This document shows positions 11,849-23,859 of a DNA stretch of 64,000 bases, piece by piece. The translations under genes were made by a program, and so were the position numbers. The stretch comes from Glossina fuscipes (lineage: Eukaryota > Arthropoda > Insecta > Diptera > Glossinidae), in contig NW_023998415.1 of the NCBI RefSeq assembly GCF_014805625.2, positions 32,532,270 to 32,596,269 of the forward strand, written 5' to 3'. Numbering within the stretch: the first letter of the stretch is position 1; the number at the start of each line of letters is the position of its first letter. The notes beneath the pieces are model-generated. The model was not told the origin of the DNA. It did no database searches and was given only the letters and a program-made list of their open reading frames with translations.

Positions 11849-13554
11849 GAAAATGAAAGAAAATCGCCCATGGCCACACACAGGGTTGCAAGTGACCAAA
11901 TTTCTCTTGCATCATTTTTTTGAGGTCTTGTGCTTATTAATCGTAAGGTGTAAACAAGATAGAATTTTTAAAATTTGTTTTACACATTCCTCAAATGAAG
12001 TACTATTATCTGCCTATAGCTGCCTTAACACTAATGTAAACATGGTGGACACGATGACCTGTTGGGTTAAGTTGGATATCAAATAAAAGGACTTGGAGGG
12101 CTTGGCAGAAGGCGACTAGGTAAGTGTGTTTATTTGAAATTAATTACGATAGACGTGACGACGTGGTAGATTAATTTCTCTTAGTAATACCTCTAATAGT
12201 GGACTAAGGGGTGGAAAATAAATCTTAGTCCATTCACTTATTTATGACCATAAATGAAAGCATAGAGCACTAAAGACTTCAATGGTACAAGGTATGCGAG
12301 ATTCGGCCGAATTTAGTCGAATATAAATTTCTTTCTGATTTCTCTCTCAAAAATGTACAGACTTTTTGCGGGTTACATTTAAGCTTCTGTCAAGTCGGTA
12401 ACGCTACTTGCGATATTCCCTATTAACAATAACCGAGAAAACTCAACTTAACTTAATCCCAACTTTCTTGCCATACGTACATACATGTTGGCGGAAAGAT
12501 TAAATTCTGTTTTCCCATACATCACAAATGAATTTTTTCATGTGTTGCTGATATTTCATATTTCACTTACGTGATTAAATTTAACAAAAATAAATCAATA
12601 AGTCTTATGAAAATTTAATATACTTATTCTCTTTTTATAAAGTATTCTCTCTACAATATTTATATGAATGCGAAAATTTTTGGATTTACATTTAAAAATA
12701 TACCCTACAAGTAAGTACTTACAAAAGATTAAGATGTTGTGGTTAAGGGTCTTTAAAAGACAAAATCGAATAAAGTAAGAAAAGTTTAAAGTGCTATTCT
12801 AGTACGGGATACTAGAGCTCAATGGCACAGTCCTCCTTCATCATATGACTCTTTTGTCGCTGTGTCTCTTAAAATCGAGTGAAAACTTTTGATCAAAATT
12901 CATGTTCCATCATGTCAACATAGATCCATTTGTGTGTCTAAAAATCCAAGGAATTCGACAACTAATTGCAAAGTTGGCTTGCAAGATAACATGGATCAGC
13001 CGAAAGTAACATATGTCGCATTAATGAAAATGAATTTGGCGGAGACGCGTAGGTGTATAGGGGAATTAAATCCCAATAAATCGGTTACACAAACATTCCC
13101 ATAAAATTTCAATGAAAATGTGTAAACACTCTTGACGAACTTGTGTTCATTAGCTGGTGAAAAGGTTCCAAAATGTTACAGAATATATATGAAAATCGAT
13201 ATATAGGCGACATTCAGTCATACAAATATCGATCTAGAATTGAAGCTTAGATTGCAAGCTCTTACAAGTCTTTGAAATATTCTAAAGCTATTATGATTAT
13301 TACGCCGATGTGTATAAAAGTTTTTGACAAAACATTGATTTGTTACAATCAGTAAAGGAATTATTATTAAACTTCATGATGAAAATAATAGATAGATAAA
13401 TTTTCTCGTTTCCTTTGAATGGCCCAAGGCAATGCATGTAAAAATGCAATAAATAAAATTATACTCTTGATAGGAATTAGATAATGAAGTAGCATTAAGC
13501 ATTATCCAATCACCCTACACATACAAAATATTCTCCTAAGTAACAATTATTCGA
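11849..13554. other. no gene seen; one short repeat-like phrase
   Basis: Unique AT-rich DNA between the two mariner relics. At 12285-12325 the phrase GGTATGCGAGATTCGGCCGA followed by ATTTAGTCGAATATAAA resembles the ends of degenerate fly repeats I have seen before, but there is no second copy in the window to confirm it. Two open frames of 71-77 codons are unrecognised. Confidence 0.55.
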
Positions 13555-14040
13555 AATACAAGCCATTTTTATATGGTTTAGTGCAGGACACAACGAACCG
13601 ATTGGTTTATGCCAATCAATCATGGTTCGTTTGCAATATCGGAAAGTACGCATCCGAGACTATATATAATCGATTGGTGCATGACAACCAGGCGTTATTG
13701 AACTCTATTTCTTATTAAAGAGGGCGCATAAACAATTCATCGGAAACATTTTTAAATGACTAATCCGGAGTGCAGTCGTCATCTATTTGCACAAGTTTCC
13801 AAGCATTGGATGATGCCATCGGCCAACATTCGAGTTGTCAAGCTTTCGTCCCTTACCAGAGCTACCACAACTACCCGGTCGTCGAAATCCGATGGTCGAC
13901 GTCTTTCTGGCTTACCTTCGAAGCTAGTATCCCCAAATTGTGGAACGGGGAAACTCGCCCTCGCCAAAAATTTGATTGTGATAGGATTATCGACTCGCGT
14001 TTTTATAACCCAAAAGGAGAAGGATATGTTCCTTCATAAA
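13555..14040 (-). pseudogene. mariner transposase relic, N-terminal half
   Basis: Read on the minus strand from 14040 downwards, this resembles the N-terminal DNA-binding half of a mariner transposase. FMKEHILLLLGYKNASR (14040-13990) corresponds to the conserved EHIRHiLLFeFrkGkNAaq start. IFGEGEFPRST (from about 13971) corresponds to avyGEGsvserT. After a frameshift, GDTSFEGKPERRRPSDFDD followed by ALVRDESLTTRMLADGI (about 13930-13810) corresponds to sGDtSLEdkPRsGRPsdfDD...aLvE.dpslTtreLAe. Weaker matches follow: MFPMNCLCALFNKK near 13757-13715 (WVPHELt..NkkrR) and CKRTMIDWHKP...PALNHIKM near 13635-13557 (KRKrqWldkgkP...PgLhpKKvM). There are in-frame stops and at least two frameshifts. The rest of the C-terminal half is not recognisable, and no inverted repeats were identified. 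It is not a continuation of the 10.6 kb relic: the orientation is opposite and a different part is preserved. Confidence 0.78.
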
Positions 14041-15689
14041 TTTAATAAAATATTTCTGTTAAAATATAGTAAGTCAAAGAATCGCCTGATAATTAGGCAC
14101 CAAGCCAACACTTGGGCAGCAAAAAATTTCAAGTCGATTTGTTTACGCCCTCCGTCCGTCCATTTCCTGTCATATGTTCTCGAAACGCTTCCGTTCGTAA
14201 CCAAAGCCAGAAGACTAAAACTAAATATATTTATCCATAGAGAGGCGCACGATACTCGTTACTTGAGGCATCATATTGCAGGCTTTGGTCTAAAATTTAG
14301 TGAGAAAGGAATATGTCTAAAAATTTACAATGACTAACTAATGCATCTGCAGCTAATGGAATAGCAAATCTTATATATTAGGTTAAGGCAGAGTGTGACT
14401 TAGAGAAAGACTTAATCCGACGTTACTATAAAATTCTTACTTCCTAGCCATTAGTTTGTCAAACGAATTTATAAAACATCTTCAATGCGATTAAGGATAA
14501 TAGACATGAACACTTAAAACAGAATACATTAAGTAAGCAGCCTTCAAAGGAAACATTAAGGCAGCAATATTCACTTCATAGGGAGCTTAATGTGCATCTC
14601 TTGTTTATTAATATGTTGCTTATATATCCAGAAATCCAAGAAAAAGCCAAAGCAGGATTTTGAATTGATGGCTAAGAAAATAAAGCATTTTTTTTTTTTT
14701 TTTTTTTTTGTTTTTTTAGTTTTTCGATGACTTTTCATTTCCATGTAATAATCATGCAGGTAAAGTGAAGTACCACAATCTATATCATAGGTTGGTTATA
14801 AGGCAGATTAAATGCCGTAGCAAGTTCATCTGTTTCGCTGTCTTAGCAGTGTCTATAATCACGGCTTCAAAACGATGACAGCAGGACAACGAAGTTATTT
14901 ATGTTTTTACAATTTTTACCCTATCTACGTGGAGAACACAAGGTATTTTCGGTTTCCAAAAAGGACGCAATATGTAAAAATGCATCTATATCGTCGAACA
15001 GCATATACAGCGGAATCGAATTGCACACAAACAGACAGACAATTTAAAATTTTTCCACCAATTGTTAGTCAAAGTTTTTGTTTTCCCACCATAGAGCTTT
15101 TAGAGCTCGTAGCTTCATTTGTTTCGTTAAGAAGAACATGCGGATGAAATTTGAAAACCAGATAAGTTAAACTAAATATGCACTCGCAAGTAATCACAAA
15201 TCTTATATAAATAAGAGGAAATACATTTTTCAAATTACACCCAAGTCTTTTTTTACATCAGGGCAAAAAACTGTGCAGAAAAGTATTAATGGAATATGTG
15301 ACAAAAACCATTCATTTTGACAAAAGTTGACAAATTGATGACAAAAGTGCGCGTTTATCATGGACTGGTCGATAAATGCTATCATCAGTGTAATGAAAAG
15401 ATTGTATTTTACATTTAACTCCGAGCTTACTTCTCGACTTTTATTTTAGACCTAAGTGAAATTCAAAATATATTTTAACGCGAAAATTATTTATATTTGC
15501 TGCAGTAACAATTTTCAAAAACTATTCAATTTTCAAGGTGAATTATTTGTACAGTATAATAATGATAATAACAACAACGATAATAATAATGATGACACCC
15601 TACAATCAGTGCACATGTCTTCATTGAAATTATTATTTATTACATCCTACGAACTGAACACTGCAGCATAAAATAAATATTGTGCTGCC
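14041..15689. other. no gene seen
   Basis: AT-rich sequence between the minus-strand mariner relic and the GC-rich island. A 90-codon open frame (14875-15147) has no recognisable motif. A small (GATAATAAT)-like tract lies at 15558-15595. Confidence 0.6.
14691..14717. repeat. T19-G-T7 run
   Basis: A long T run with one interruption, downstream of unique sequence. No element body is evident beside it. Confidence 0.9.
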
Positions 15690-16160
15690 AAGTGCTGTGC
15701 TCCAGTTGAAGTACAACGAGATATGGGGGAAAAAGTGATCATAAAATTCGGGTATTCGCTGTAATAGAGCATGGCACTAACACTTACGCGAGCATAGGCC
15801 GATCGACTTTTGATTACGCTATACCCCCACTGCGGGGAATTGCTGGCTGCAGTTTTTGCTGCAGCAGAATCCTCGTAGTGTGGGTCCTCTGCCTGACCGC
15901 TGGGACGACCCCTAGGGGAGGCTCGTGGTGGCTGTGGGTGCCCCCAATATCGCGGTGGTGTTGAGGTGTTAGGTAGGCTTCGCCTCCGCCAGAAGGAAGG
16001 GCATGCGATGCACATGCCCTTGATCTGGAACTGCAGGGAGCCTCCCTGCTCCCTGTAGAACGAGAGTAACGTTTCACTCCGTGTGCCAGCGGGCACCGCA
16101 GAGTGGAGCCTTTCAGGCAGGCACCTGAGTTAAACCCCCTGAAACTTTTGTATGCCACTG
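15690..16160. mobile_element. GC-rich island, probable fragment of an unidentified element
   Basis: About 350 bases (15820-16140) are visibly GC-rich, with edges against strongly AT-rich flanks. The island contains perfect inverted repeats: AAGGGCATG/CATGCCCTT at 15997-16021 (9-base arms, 7-base loop), GCTGCAG/CTGCAGC at 15846-15865, and GCAGGGAG...CTCCCTGC-type pairing near 16034-16052. On the minus strand it stays open for 149 codons (16096-15647) and, in another frame, 116 codons (16164-15814). The translations are rich in Pro, Arg and Ser and I recognise no domain; open frames of this length are expected from GC-rich DNA. Such islands in fly deserts are often pieces of non-LTR retrotransposons or other recent insertions, but I see no reverse transcriptase, zinc-knuckle set, poly(A) tail or target duplication. 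CpG-rich regulatory DNA is the alternative. Confidence 0.5.
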
Positions 16161-16164
16161 TCAA

Positions 16165-19100
16165 TATTCGAATTATAAATAATTTATTTTTCTTTTTTTT
16201 TTGGGGCTAGTGCTAGAACAAAAAATTCGGGGGAAAATGTGCACACATTTGTACTTATCGATGAACAGTGTTGTACCAAAATCGGCCCTGTAAAAAAGAA
16301 TTGGATGTATATGCAAAGCGCTACGAAAATATGACTTAACCTATCTGCTATACATGATCATTACGTGAATCTTCTCTCTACCTGGTCGAAGCTTGATTTT
16401 GAAATTAAATATACATTAAACAAGTAAACATACTTGAAGATTACACACTCATGTAGTGTGTGTTTCAAAAATTTTGAAAGAAGGCAAACCTCAAGGTATT
16501 GTATTAGAAATTTATAGGACCTCAGACTCCTTCTTTTTTTTTTGTTTTTTTTTTGATTTCTTTTAAAATTGTTTAACCTTAGCATTCATACACGCTCCCA
16601 GTGATTTCCTTAGTGGCTTGTACATGATAAATGCTTAAGGACAATTCTATCTTATGCAATAATTTACTCCGTTCACATAAGCAACACAAAATCCATCCCT
16701 TCTTCTCTCCCTGCATTATATATATTTTGTTTATAATTTATTTTGATTTGCTTTGAACATACATGGAATGTTTACTTTTACTTAAATAAACTCTTCTCAC
16801 AGTGCAATAACATATGTGATTTACTTTTCTACGACATACACATAAGGTAACGTTAGGGTTGCTTTCTATTTTTTTGAAAATTTTTTAAATATTTTTAAAA
16901 TATTTGAAAGTTCATCTAATCCTGTGATGTGTACGGAATTATTCTTACCTCCAATATCAGGGAGAGTAGAATATTAGCAAAAGTGTGTACGAGTATGGAC
17001 GAGAATGTAACATAAATCAGATTTTTCTTTCCAAAAACCAATAGGGATTAATATACATTTTCCGCTTGCTTATATACATTTTTATATACACATGATTTAA
17101 AAAAAGGGGTTCAAATATGTTAGAATACATTTACGTACACATACATATGTATGTGTCTATAAGAAAAGAAAATTATTAAATAAGCATTTTGTGAATAATG
17201 TTGCATTGAGTTCAGATTGTATGGTGCTACAGACTCTTTTCGATTTGGAAGATGATTGGACAATAATGTCAGGCAAGCCTCAGAAGATTTCCTCAAAACA
17301 GATTACGCATACCCAAAAGATCTCCCGCGATTTTGTACTTCTTTCTTTGTGTTTAAAGTAGGGGAACAAACGGCAATATAAAGAATGAGAGGTCCAGGGT
17401 CCCGATCAGCTGTTTGGTTAATTTATATGAGCTCATATGCCTCTCGTCAGCGTAGCGCGCTGAGAAAGAAAAAAGTGAAAAGGCGTACGGGGCCTTTGAA
17501 GTTTATGGTTTCCGGTATATTCAGTTCACCTAAAAATAAAGACAGAACGTAATGTGTATCATGGGTATCGTGCAATGTAAGTTGATTGGTGACTACCAAT
17601 TATAAAAATTTTCCCAACCGACTCGATTACATTATTGACATTCCACCGCACAGGGAACAACTTTGTACGATGTCTTCAAAAAATGCATCTCTGTGCAAAC
17701 CACGACATTTCTATGGCATATTAAGCACACGATGTTCTTGTCTTTGATAAACATACGATCATCAATAGTTGCAGCAAAGTGGATTCATATTCGTTAAGTT
17801 TAGTTAATCGTCGTCAAAAATCACATACAATTTATTATTGCACAAGAGTGTTTTCCAAAGGTTTTTTGCACTGACCTGAAATTTCGAAGCTAACAAAGCA
17901 AATGAAGAATGAAGAAGCAATAGAACTTACATTTAGCCTAAAGAAAATGTTTGAATATCAAAACACTGGCCTGGGTGCAGTATTTGGCAGTAGAAGAGAG
18001 AAATAATTCATCCGTCTGCTCGGCTTATTCGCCATATGCAATATTGTCCTTTCCATGCCTACACTTGAACACATCTTTTTAAATGACTTGTTAGCCGTTT
18101 TGTTGCCCACAGATCTATTTAGTGCTTCTAGGTTTTAGCGATTGTCACTGCAAGACACATCTCTGTTGGTTCCGCACTTCGTGCTCGCGGGAAATGTTTA
18201 GCAAATGTATTGCATCCTGTAGCTGCCATAGTAAACACCAGTGATACGACAGTAACATATTCTAAGTACATACGCTTTACAAAATGCCATACACTACAAA
18301 AGCAATGGGATTCGGCAAAAGGTTTATTTTTCATTATTAATATCAACTGCCAGGTGAATGACAAATTCCCATTAAACACGTACAGCGTACGTCCAATATG
18401 TTAATGAATGATACTACTCATCCACTTATCTCTGCAATAATCAATCTCGTGTCCAAATAACCTAACACACGATGATTAGTTATTTAGTATACGCCATTGT
18501 TCGGCCTTTCTTGAAACTCATTGTGAATGAAAATGTTAGTTGATCTAAGAGTAAAATGGAAATGATACACCTCAGTGCCGAGGCACAGTCTCCTCCATCA
18601 ATGTTTAACATTTTGACAATTTTGGGAAAGAAACGGATGAATAGGCAAGCATTAGTAAAAGGATTATGGGTTCCTTGATGGCCAATTGATTGGGTGTTGC
18701 GTGTACGAAATGACAATAACACTCCCATAATGCATTTTTTTCCTTTCAGTTACGACTTATTTCGTTTAATTAACGCGGTCGTGAGTTTTTCTCATCGCTA
18801 CCTCAAATTATCGCTTTTTATTCATTTCCAAATTAGGTATTGATGGGTAGTCTTTTTTCGAGCTTAGTTGGTTCAAATTGCAAATATGCCTGACATTTAT
18901 GTCAATCTGATATGCGTCAAGAAATGAAAATCGCCGAAAAATGCACAACGACTGTGATGGGTTGCAATGAAAATATGTAATCGTAGAAGGGGAACGAATA
19001 AAGTCACAAAAATTTCTACAACATTCATAGGTTATAGCATTGAATTGGTAAGCTCAGCACGTTTCTATATAATCTCACACAACATTTGCACACACACACA

Positions 19101-19641
19101 CACATACACATAATATGTATAACATTAATGATGAGATAGTGGCTCCTTAATAATAGTTAAATTGAAAAAGTTGATAAAGAGAAATTTTAGTCATTATTAG
19201 AATAGCCGGAGTAACTTGTGAGGGCATGTTTGTATGAAACAGTTAGCGGGCGGTATATCAAAAGGAACTAATTGAAAAGAAACATCATAAATATGTTTAT
19301 ATTTGCGATGACATGCTTCATGCTTTATGTATATTGCTGGGCAAATATATGTTTGCCTGTCTCCCATTGTTGCTTCGTGCACTTATTTGATACGATATTA
19401 TCTAAAGCGATTTCTGTTATATAATATTTAATGCAAAAAATTCTCAAAACTCGGTTAGAGCTAAACGGAAAAAAAAAGAAAAAAAAATGAAAAAATGAAA
19501 AAATGAATAAATGTTAAGGGCACAATGCGGATTTTAGCAGGAAAGCATAAAATCCTTGAGCTTTTAATGGCGCCTTGATGACAAATGTCAAAAACACTCA
19601 GTGGAGCGTGTGGACGAGATCACAATACAACAAACGCATTC
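16165..19641. other. no gene seen
   Basis: AT-rich unique sequence with a T-rich tract at 16190-16201 and 16530-16555. Open frames of 61-83 codons at 18128-18728 are on opposite strands and unrecognised. Confidence 0.65.
17137..17156. repeat. 20-base perfect palindrome
   Basis: ACACATACATATGTATGTGT reads the same on both strands. It lies in AT-rich sequence and is probably a derivative of TA/CA repeats. Confidence 0.85.
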
Positions 19642-19688
19642 ATGTGTCTGTGTGTGTGTGTGTGTGTGTGTATGTCTGTGTGTGTGTG
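19642..19688. repeat. (TG)n microsatellite
   Basis: Interrupted TG array of about 45 bases. Both overlapping open frames (plus 19575-19772, minus 19588-19782) are repeat-driven Cys/Val or His/Thr runs. Confidence 0.95.
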
Positions 19689-19705
19689 CGTGCGTATATA
19701 CTCGT

Positions 19706-19825
19706 TCCATTGACAACAATAAGGATGACAGCTCAAACAAATGACAAACGTGGGGCACATGCCAGAGAGTGAAATACAACAATAATATCCGGCTTCCGGC
19801 TAAACAGCGACATGCCAGTTAATGT
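19706..19825. other. candidate conserved non-coding block
   Basis: Directly after a (TG)n repeat lies a complex stretch containing TGACAGCTCAAACAAATGAC, AAACGTGGGGCACATGCC, and GGCTTCCGGCTAAACAGCGAC. The mixture of CAACAA, GGGGCACATGCC and CCGGCTTCCGGC words is like intronic or intergenic conserved DNA of fly genes as I recall it. There is no open frame of note. Whether it is conserved cannot be judged from one sequence. Confidence 0.25.
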
Positions 19826-19904
19826 TCGTTATTAAGTTTATAAGCGCACATATACCATCATCATATATTCATCTCAAAGTTTATAAAGAATATTTCATAT
19901 CATA

Positions 19905-20100
19905 TACAAATATGTATGAATATATTTATTTTTATATATATGTATATATGTATACGTACGTACGTATATATTCATAATATGCATTCAAAAATAAATAAAT
20001 ATATATATGTACATATATATATATATAATCTGATATTTGTGAATTTTATGTGTTTACAGTGAAAATCTATTTTGTCTTATAACTATATATACATATATAG
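19905..20100. repeat. AT-rich degenerate TA/GTATA tract
   Basis: Interrupted TATA, TGTATA and ACGTACGTA runs, including the 18-base palindrome TATACGTACGTACGTATA near 19951-19968. It would be prone to form cruciforms; no gene is seen. Confidence 0.85.
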
Positions 20101-22623
20101 ATAAATACATATATTTCTCTGTTCTCCGTTTTCTACTGTAAATATCCTCTAATTATCTAACAAAAGCCAGTGAGTTTTCCGTCTCTAGCGGTCCTTTCAA
20201 CCCCTAATCTATAGTATTTAGTTTACAATTTCATTGCTTGCAACTCATATATCTGTTTAATGTTTTTTATATATGAGCTGTGTCGTATCGTTTGACAGTA
20301 ATTCGTAATGGGTTGTTTTCAACAAACATTGTACATTCAAGAGCAGCATAGACACGCGTTGTTTACTTTTTATGACTTTATTTCTTAGATCAAGTGGAAA
20401 GTCTTTCTTTTCTCTTCAACACTATTATAACTTTTATTTATCCTACGCAATCAAAAAGCAAAATGTATATATTAGATCGGATAAGAAAATTTGACATTGA
20501 TAATCTCTTCCATCGAATATATTATCTGAACAAGTTAGCTGAAATTGTTATCTGATAACAAATCTGTATTAAACCGTATTAAGAATGCCTCTAATAACTA
20601 GAAAGCTCAAGCCTAATTCTATAATAGATAGTTGACTCAATATTTGAATGTTGACTTTTGAAGTTCACTTGTTCCTATGCTAATTGATCTGCAATTACTT
20701 TCCAAGTTAATAGCTAGCTATTGATTAAGTGTAAGAGTTTTTTAAAAATGAAAAAAAAAACTATTTCAGTATATATAAAAGGGCTGCAAAAGGGTGACTC
20801 TGTGAAGTCTACATCTAACCAAAATTTGCATTTCAATTTGCTTAAGACTTTTATACTCGTACGCGTTGTAGTTAGATATGAGCCAGTGTACCGTGAGATG
20901 ACTCTTCATATATATGCTGTTGTGTTCGGAAATGGAAAAACCTTTCTGATAATCATCATTAGTTAAGCTTCACGGTTGGATTCCTCATCAATGACTTTCT
21001 AGTTTATTATGTAAATAAAAGCATAACTTGCGTAACATTTTCAATAGAATTGATTCCATTTATTGTGTTGTTGTTATTAAACATATCACTGCACTTCGTA
21101 AGGGAAGCAATTTTTTATTATTATCTTTTCCCAGAAAACACTACTGATTTGCTGCAAAAATGATTCAGTTCCGTGTTTTCTTTAAACAAATTATTGCTCC
21201 ACCATTTACATATGTATATGTTACTATTAATTATCGTAAGTTACCCGAATTCCGGTGGTAGCATTTTGCAAAAGTCAAGAACTGTCGGCTTAAATTTGAA
21301 TTGAGATTTATTTCCCCGTCTTTCGGGCAGTGCATCAAAAACCACAAAGATAGAATTAGAATCGATTCTCATTCATTTTGAATCGATTTCAATACCGGTC
21401 TACCGGCCCCTCTACATATATTTTTGCGTTCAATTTGCAGAAATTTGCGCGATTGCTTGATAAAATTAGAGAAGGTGATGCACCGTATTAAGTCAGGCTT
21501 GTTCTACTATAGTATTTGAGCTTGTAACATACCTTCGATTAACTAGCGATTACAGGTGCAAAGAAAAAAAAAAAAACGGTGGTTTGTAATTTTCAGAATT
21601 CAGATCCTTCTATAAAGAATAATATTCTGAAACTACTTAACTATGTCCATCTGTCTAGTGTCCCTTTATCTAACGTTATGGTCGCTAAAATCCATCAAAA
21701 AAAAAAAAAATAAATAAATAAATAAATAAATAAATGAATATAGATCTAAAATCTAAATTCCTACTTTGTACATAGGACCAAATTAAAATATGAAATATTC
21801 TCAACCGCTACCACGTTATCATTATATAAAGAGAACGAAAGCTTTTTTTATACCATCATATGTAGGCCATCATATGTATCCATGCATCGAATTTAATATT
21901 CTTAAGGACTCAACTATAGATAAATAATCATATATATATATGAAAGATTGACCTATAGATAAATCCATAATCATAACATAATCATGCACAATATTACTAA
22001 GGGATTAGCGCTTAATTTCAACAGTTTTTGTGGTCTTTTTACGAAAACTTTGAAGAACTGATGCAATTGCTCTTAACATTCAATTAAACGATAGTCATAC
22101 TACGACAGTCATAATACTACAATAGACATAAAAAAATAAAAAAAGAAAAGGAATAAATCCTGATAAACGAGAATATAATATACAGTGTGTGTGTAGTACA
22201 CGAAAGTTTCCATTTTTACGTTGAACGAAGATAATATCGCTTGCATTCCTGTAAATCGATAGCCTCTGAATCGGGCTAAATCGATCAAAGTACAACCCTA
22301 CCATGCAATGATAAACTTAACTAACCTCTGCTTTCCAAGATTTATGAACAGTAAAAATTTAGTTGCATATTCTACAAAAATATAAATTATCAACCACGCC
22401 CATCTAATATTATAGAATATGAAATTTGAGCTTTCTCGTTGCTTCTCTAGTCTCATTTAAGGTATGGGCGGTGCTTTTAAAAAAATTTTAAAAAATCCCA
22501 GTGAAATTTTTTTAAATAACTCGAAATCAAAATACGTATAACCTGTGTATCATGTTTATCCATAACTAGTTACATCGTGAGATAATTTGTTATAAAAGTA
22601 TGAATATAGGTTAAGGTTAAAAC

Positions 22624-22645
22624 AAAAAAAAAAAAAAAAAAAAAA
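22624..22645. repeat. A22 homopolymer
   Basis: Pure A run after TTAAGGTTAAAAC. It could be a retroposon tail; no body is recognised upstream. Confidence 0.95.
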
Positions 22646-23099
22646 TGTCCAAATTTTACATTTATAATTTTGAAAATTATTTTTAATTTCGATAACTGAA
22701 TATGTCAAGGACACCAAACAACAAATCATTATATTGCATTACTCGTAGGAGTGTCAGGTAAATCGCATTAGCATTAGCGAATATTCGCTCTACTACTCCT
22801 CAATAAGGTCGCTAAAGGACTGCAGTAGGCCCTAACTAAACTTAAAAGCTCTGATATTCATTTCGAAAATCACTGGTCGAATGCTCGGAATATGTTTTAC
22901 GCAAATCGTATACATAATAGTTTATATGATCATCTTTGAATGTGTTGGCTTTTAAAGTCGCATATCACCTGTAATGAGTAATGGAATGAATGAATGAAAT
23001 TTCACATATAAATCAGCGTAAGAGTGAAACCAGCATCAATTTTTCCGTCCATACTTCAGTCTGCGCTCTTGAAAAACATATTTACATTTGTTACATTTA

Positions 23100-23480
23100 T
23101 GATCGTTGATGTGAACAATCGGCGCTTAAGTGCTTTTGCATCGCTCATCGTTCATTTGTAGGTATTTACTATTTTTGGGATTGCGAGAGCCATAAAGAAA
23201 GCAAAATATCAATAAACCGCTTATTGTCAAGTTGACATTTATTAATCTCCTTTCTGCAATCTTATGACGTTTTAATATTATATCGTTGGCTATTATTAAA
23301 AACAATTTTATGTTTGTTTAAATGTTTAATGGACAAAATACGTACGTAGCGAGACAAATAAACGCATGAGCGCACATTAAATCGTAACTATGCAGGTCAA
23401 CGCAAATGATAAATGTTATCGAATAGCAAAAGAAAATGAAACAACAAAATATCAGCAGCAATCCTTTCAGGTTATTTTTC
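23100..23480. other. candidate regulatory stretch with homeodomain-type sites
   Basis: Unique, non-repetitive sequence with GAGCCATAAAG (complement TTTATGGC, the Abd-B/Caudal-type core) at about 23189, CAATAAACCGCTTATTGTC, CATTTATTAATC and several TAAT cores. Such cores are frequent by chance in AT-rich DNA; the region is flagged only because it lacks simple repeats over nearly 400 bases. Confidence 0.15.
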
Positions 23481-23818
23481 TTCATTATAAGCGATTATAA
23501 ATTGTTATTCTAGCCATGAAAAAATGCATATTATTTTTTTTTTTTTATTTATTTATTTATTTATTTATATACTTTTTCCTTTTTTTATTAATTTTTTTTT
23601 TTTTTGTATTTTTTCTTTGTATTCTTAATTTTGTCCACTTTTGCACACAAGTTAATCTATAAAATGCGTAATAAAAGCTGACCTATCAAGGTAACAGAGT
23701 ACATGAATCTACGACAGCCAGGCGAAACGATACTTTTACATGCCTTGTCTACTACTTCCGCTCATTTCGGATGTTTTGTTGCCTTTCGTCCTTTCCTCCT
23801 TTCCTATAGCGTTCTTAT

Positions 23819-23822
<4 letters not shown>

Positions 23823-23857
<35 letters not shown>
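23823..23857. repeat. T35 homopolymer
   Basis: The longest mononucleotide run in the window, preceded by a pyrimidine-rich CCTTTCCTCCTTTCC stretch and followed by GCAGTCAAG. Confidence 0.95.

Positions 23858-23859
<2 letters not shown>

Noticed and set aside
13756..14337. 193-codon plus-strand open frame
   Set aside because: It is largely antisense to the minus-strand mariner relic (13555-14040); its length follows from the opposite coding history and no protein family is recognised in the plus-strand frame.
15647..16164. Open frames of 149 and 116 codons in the GC-rich island as genes
   Set aside because: GC-rich DNA has few stops; the two overlapping frames are Pro/Arg/Ser-rich without known domains, so the island is reported as an element fragment rather than a gene.
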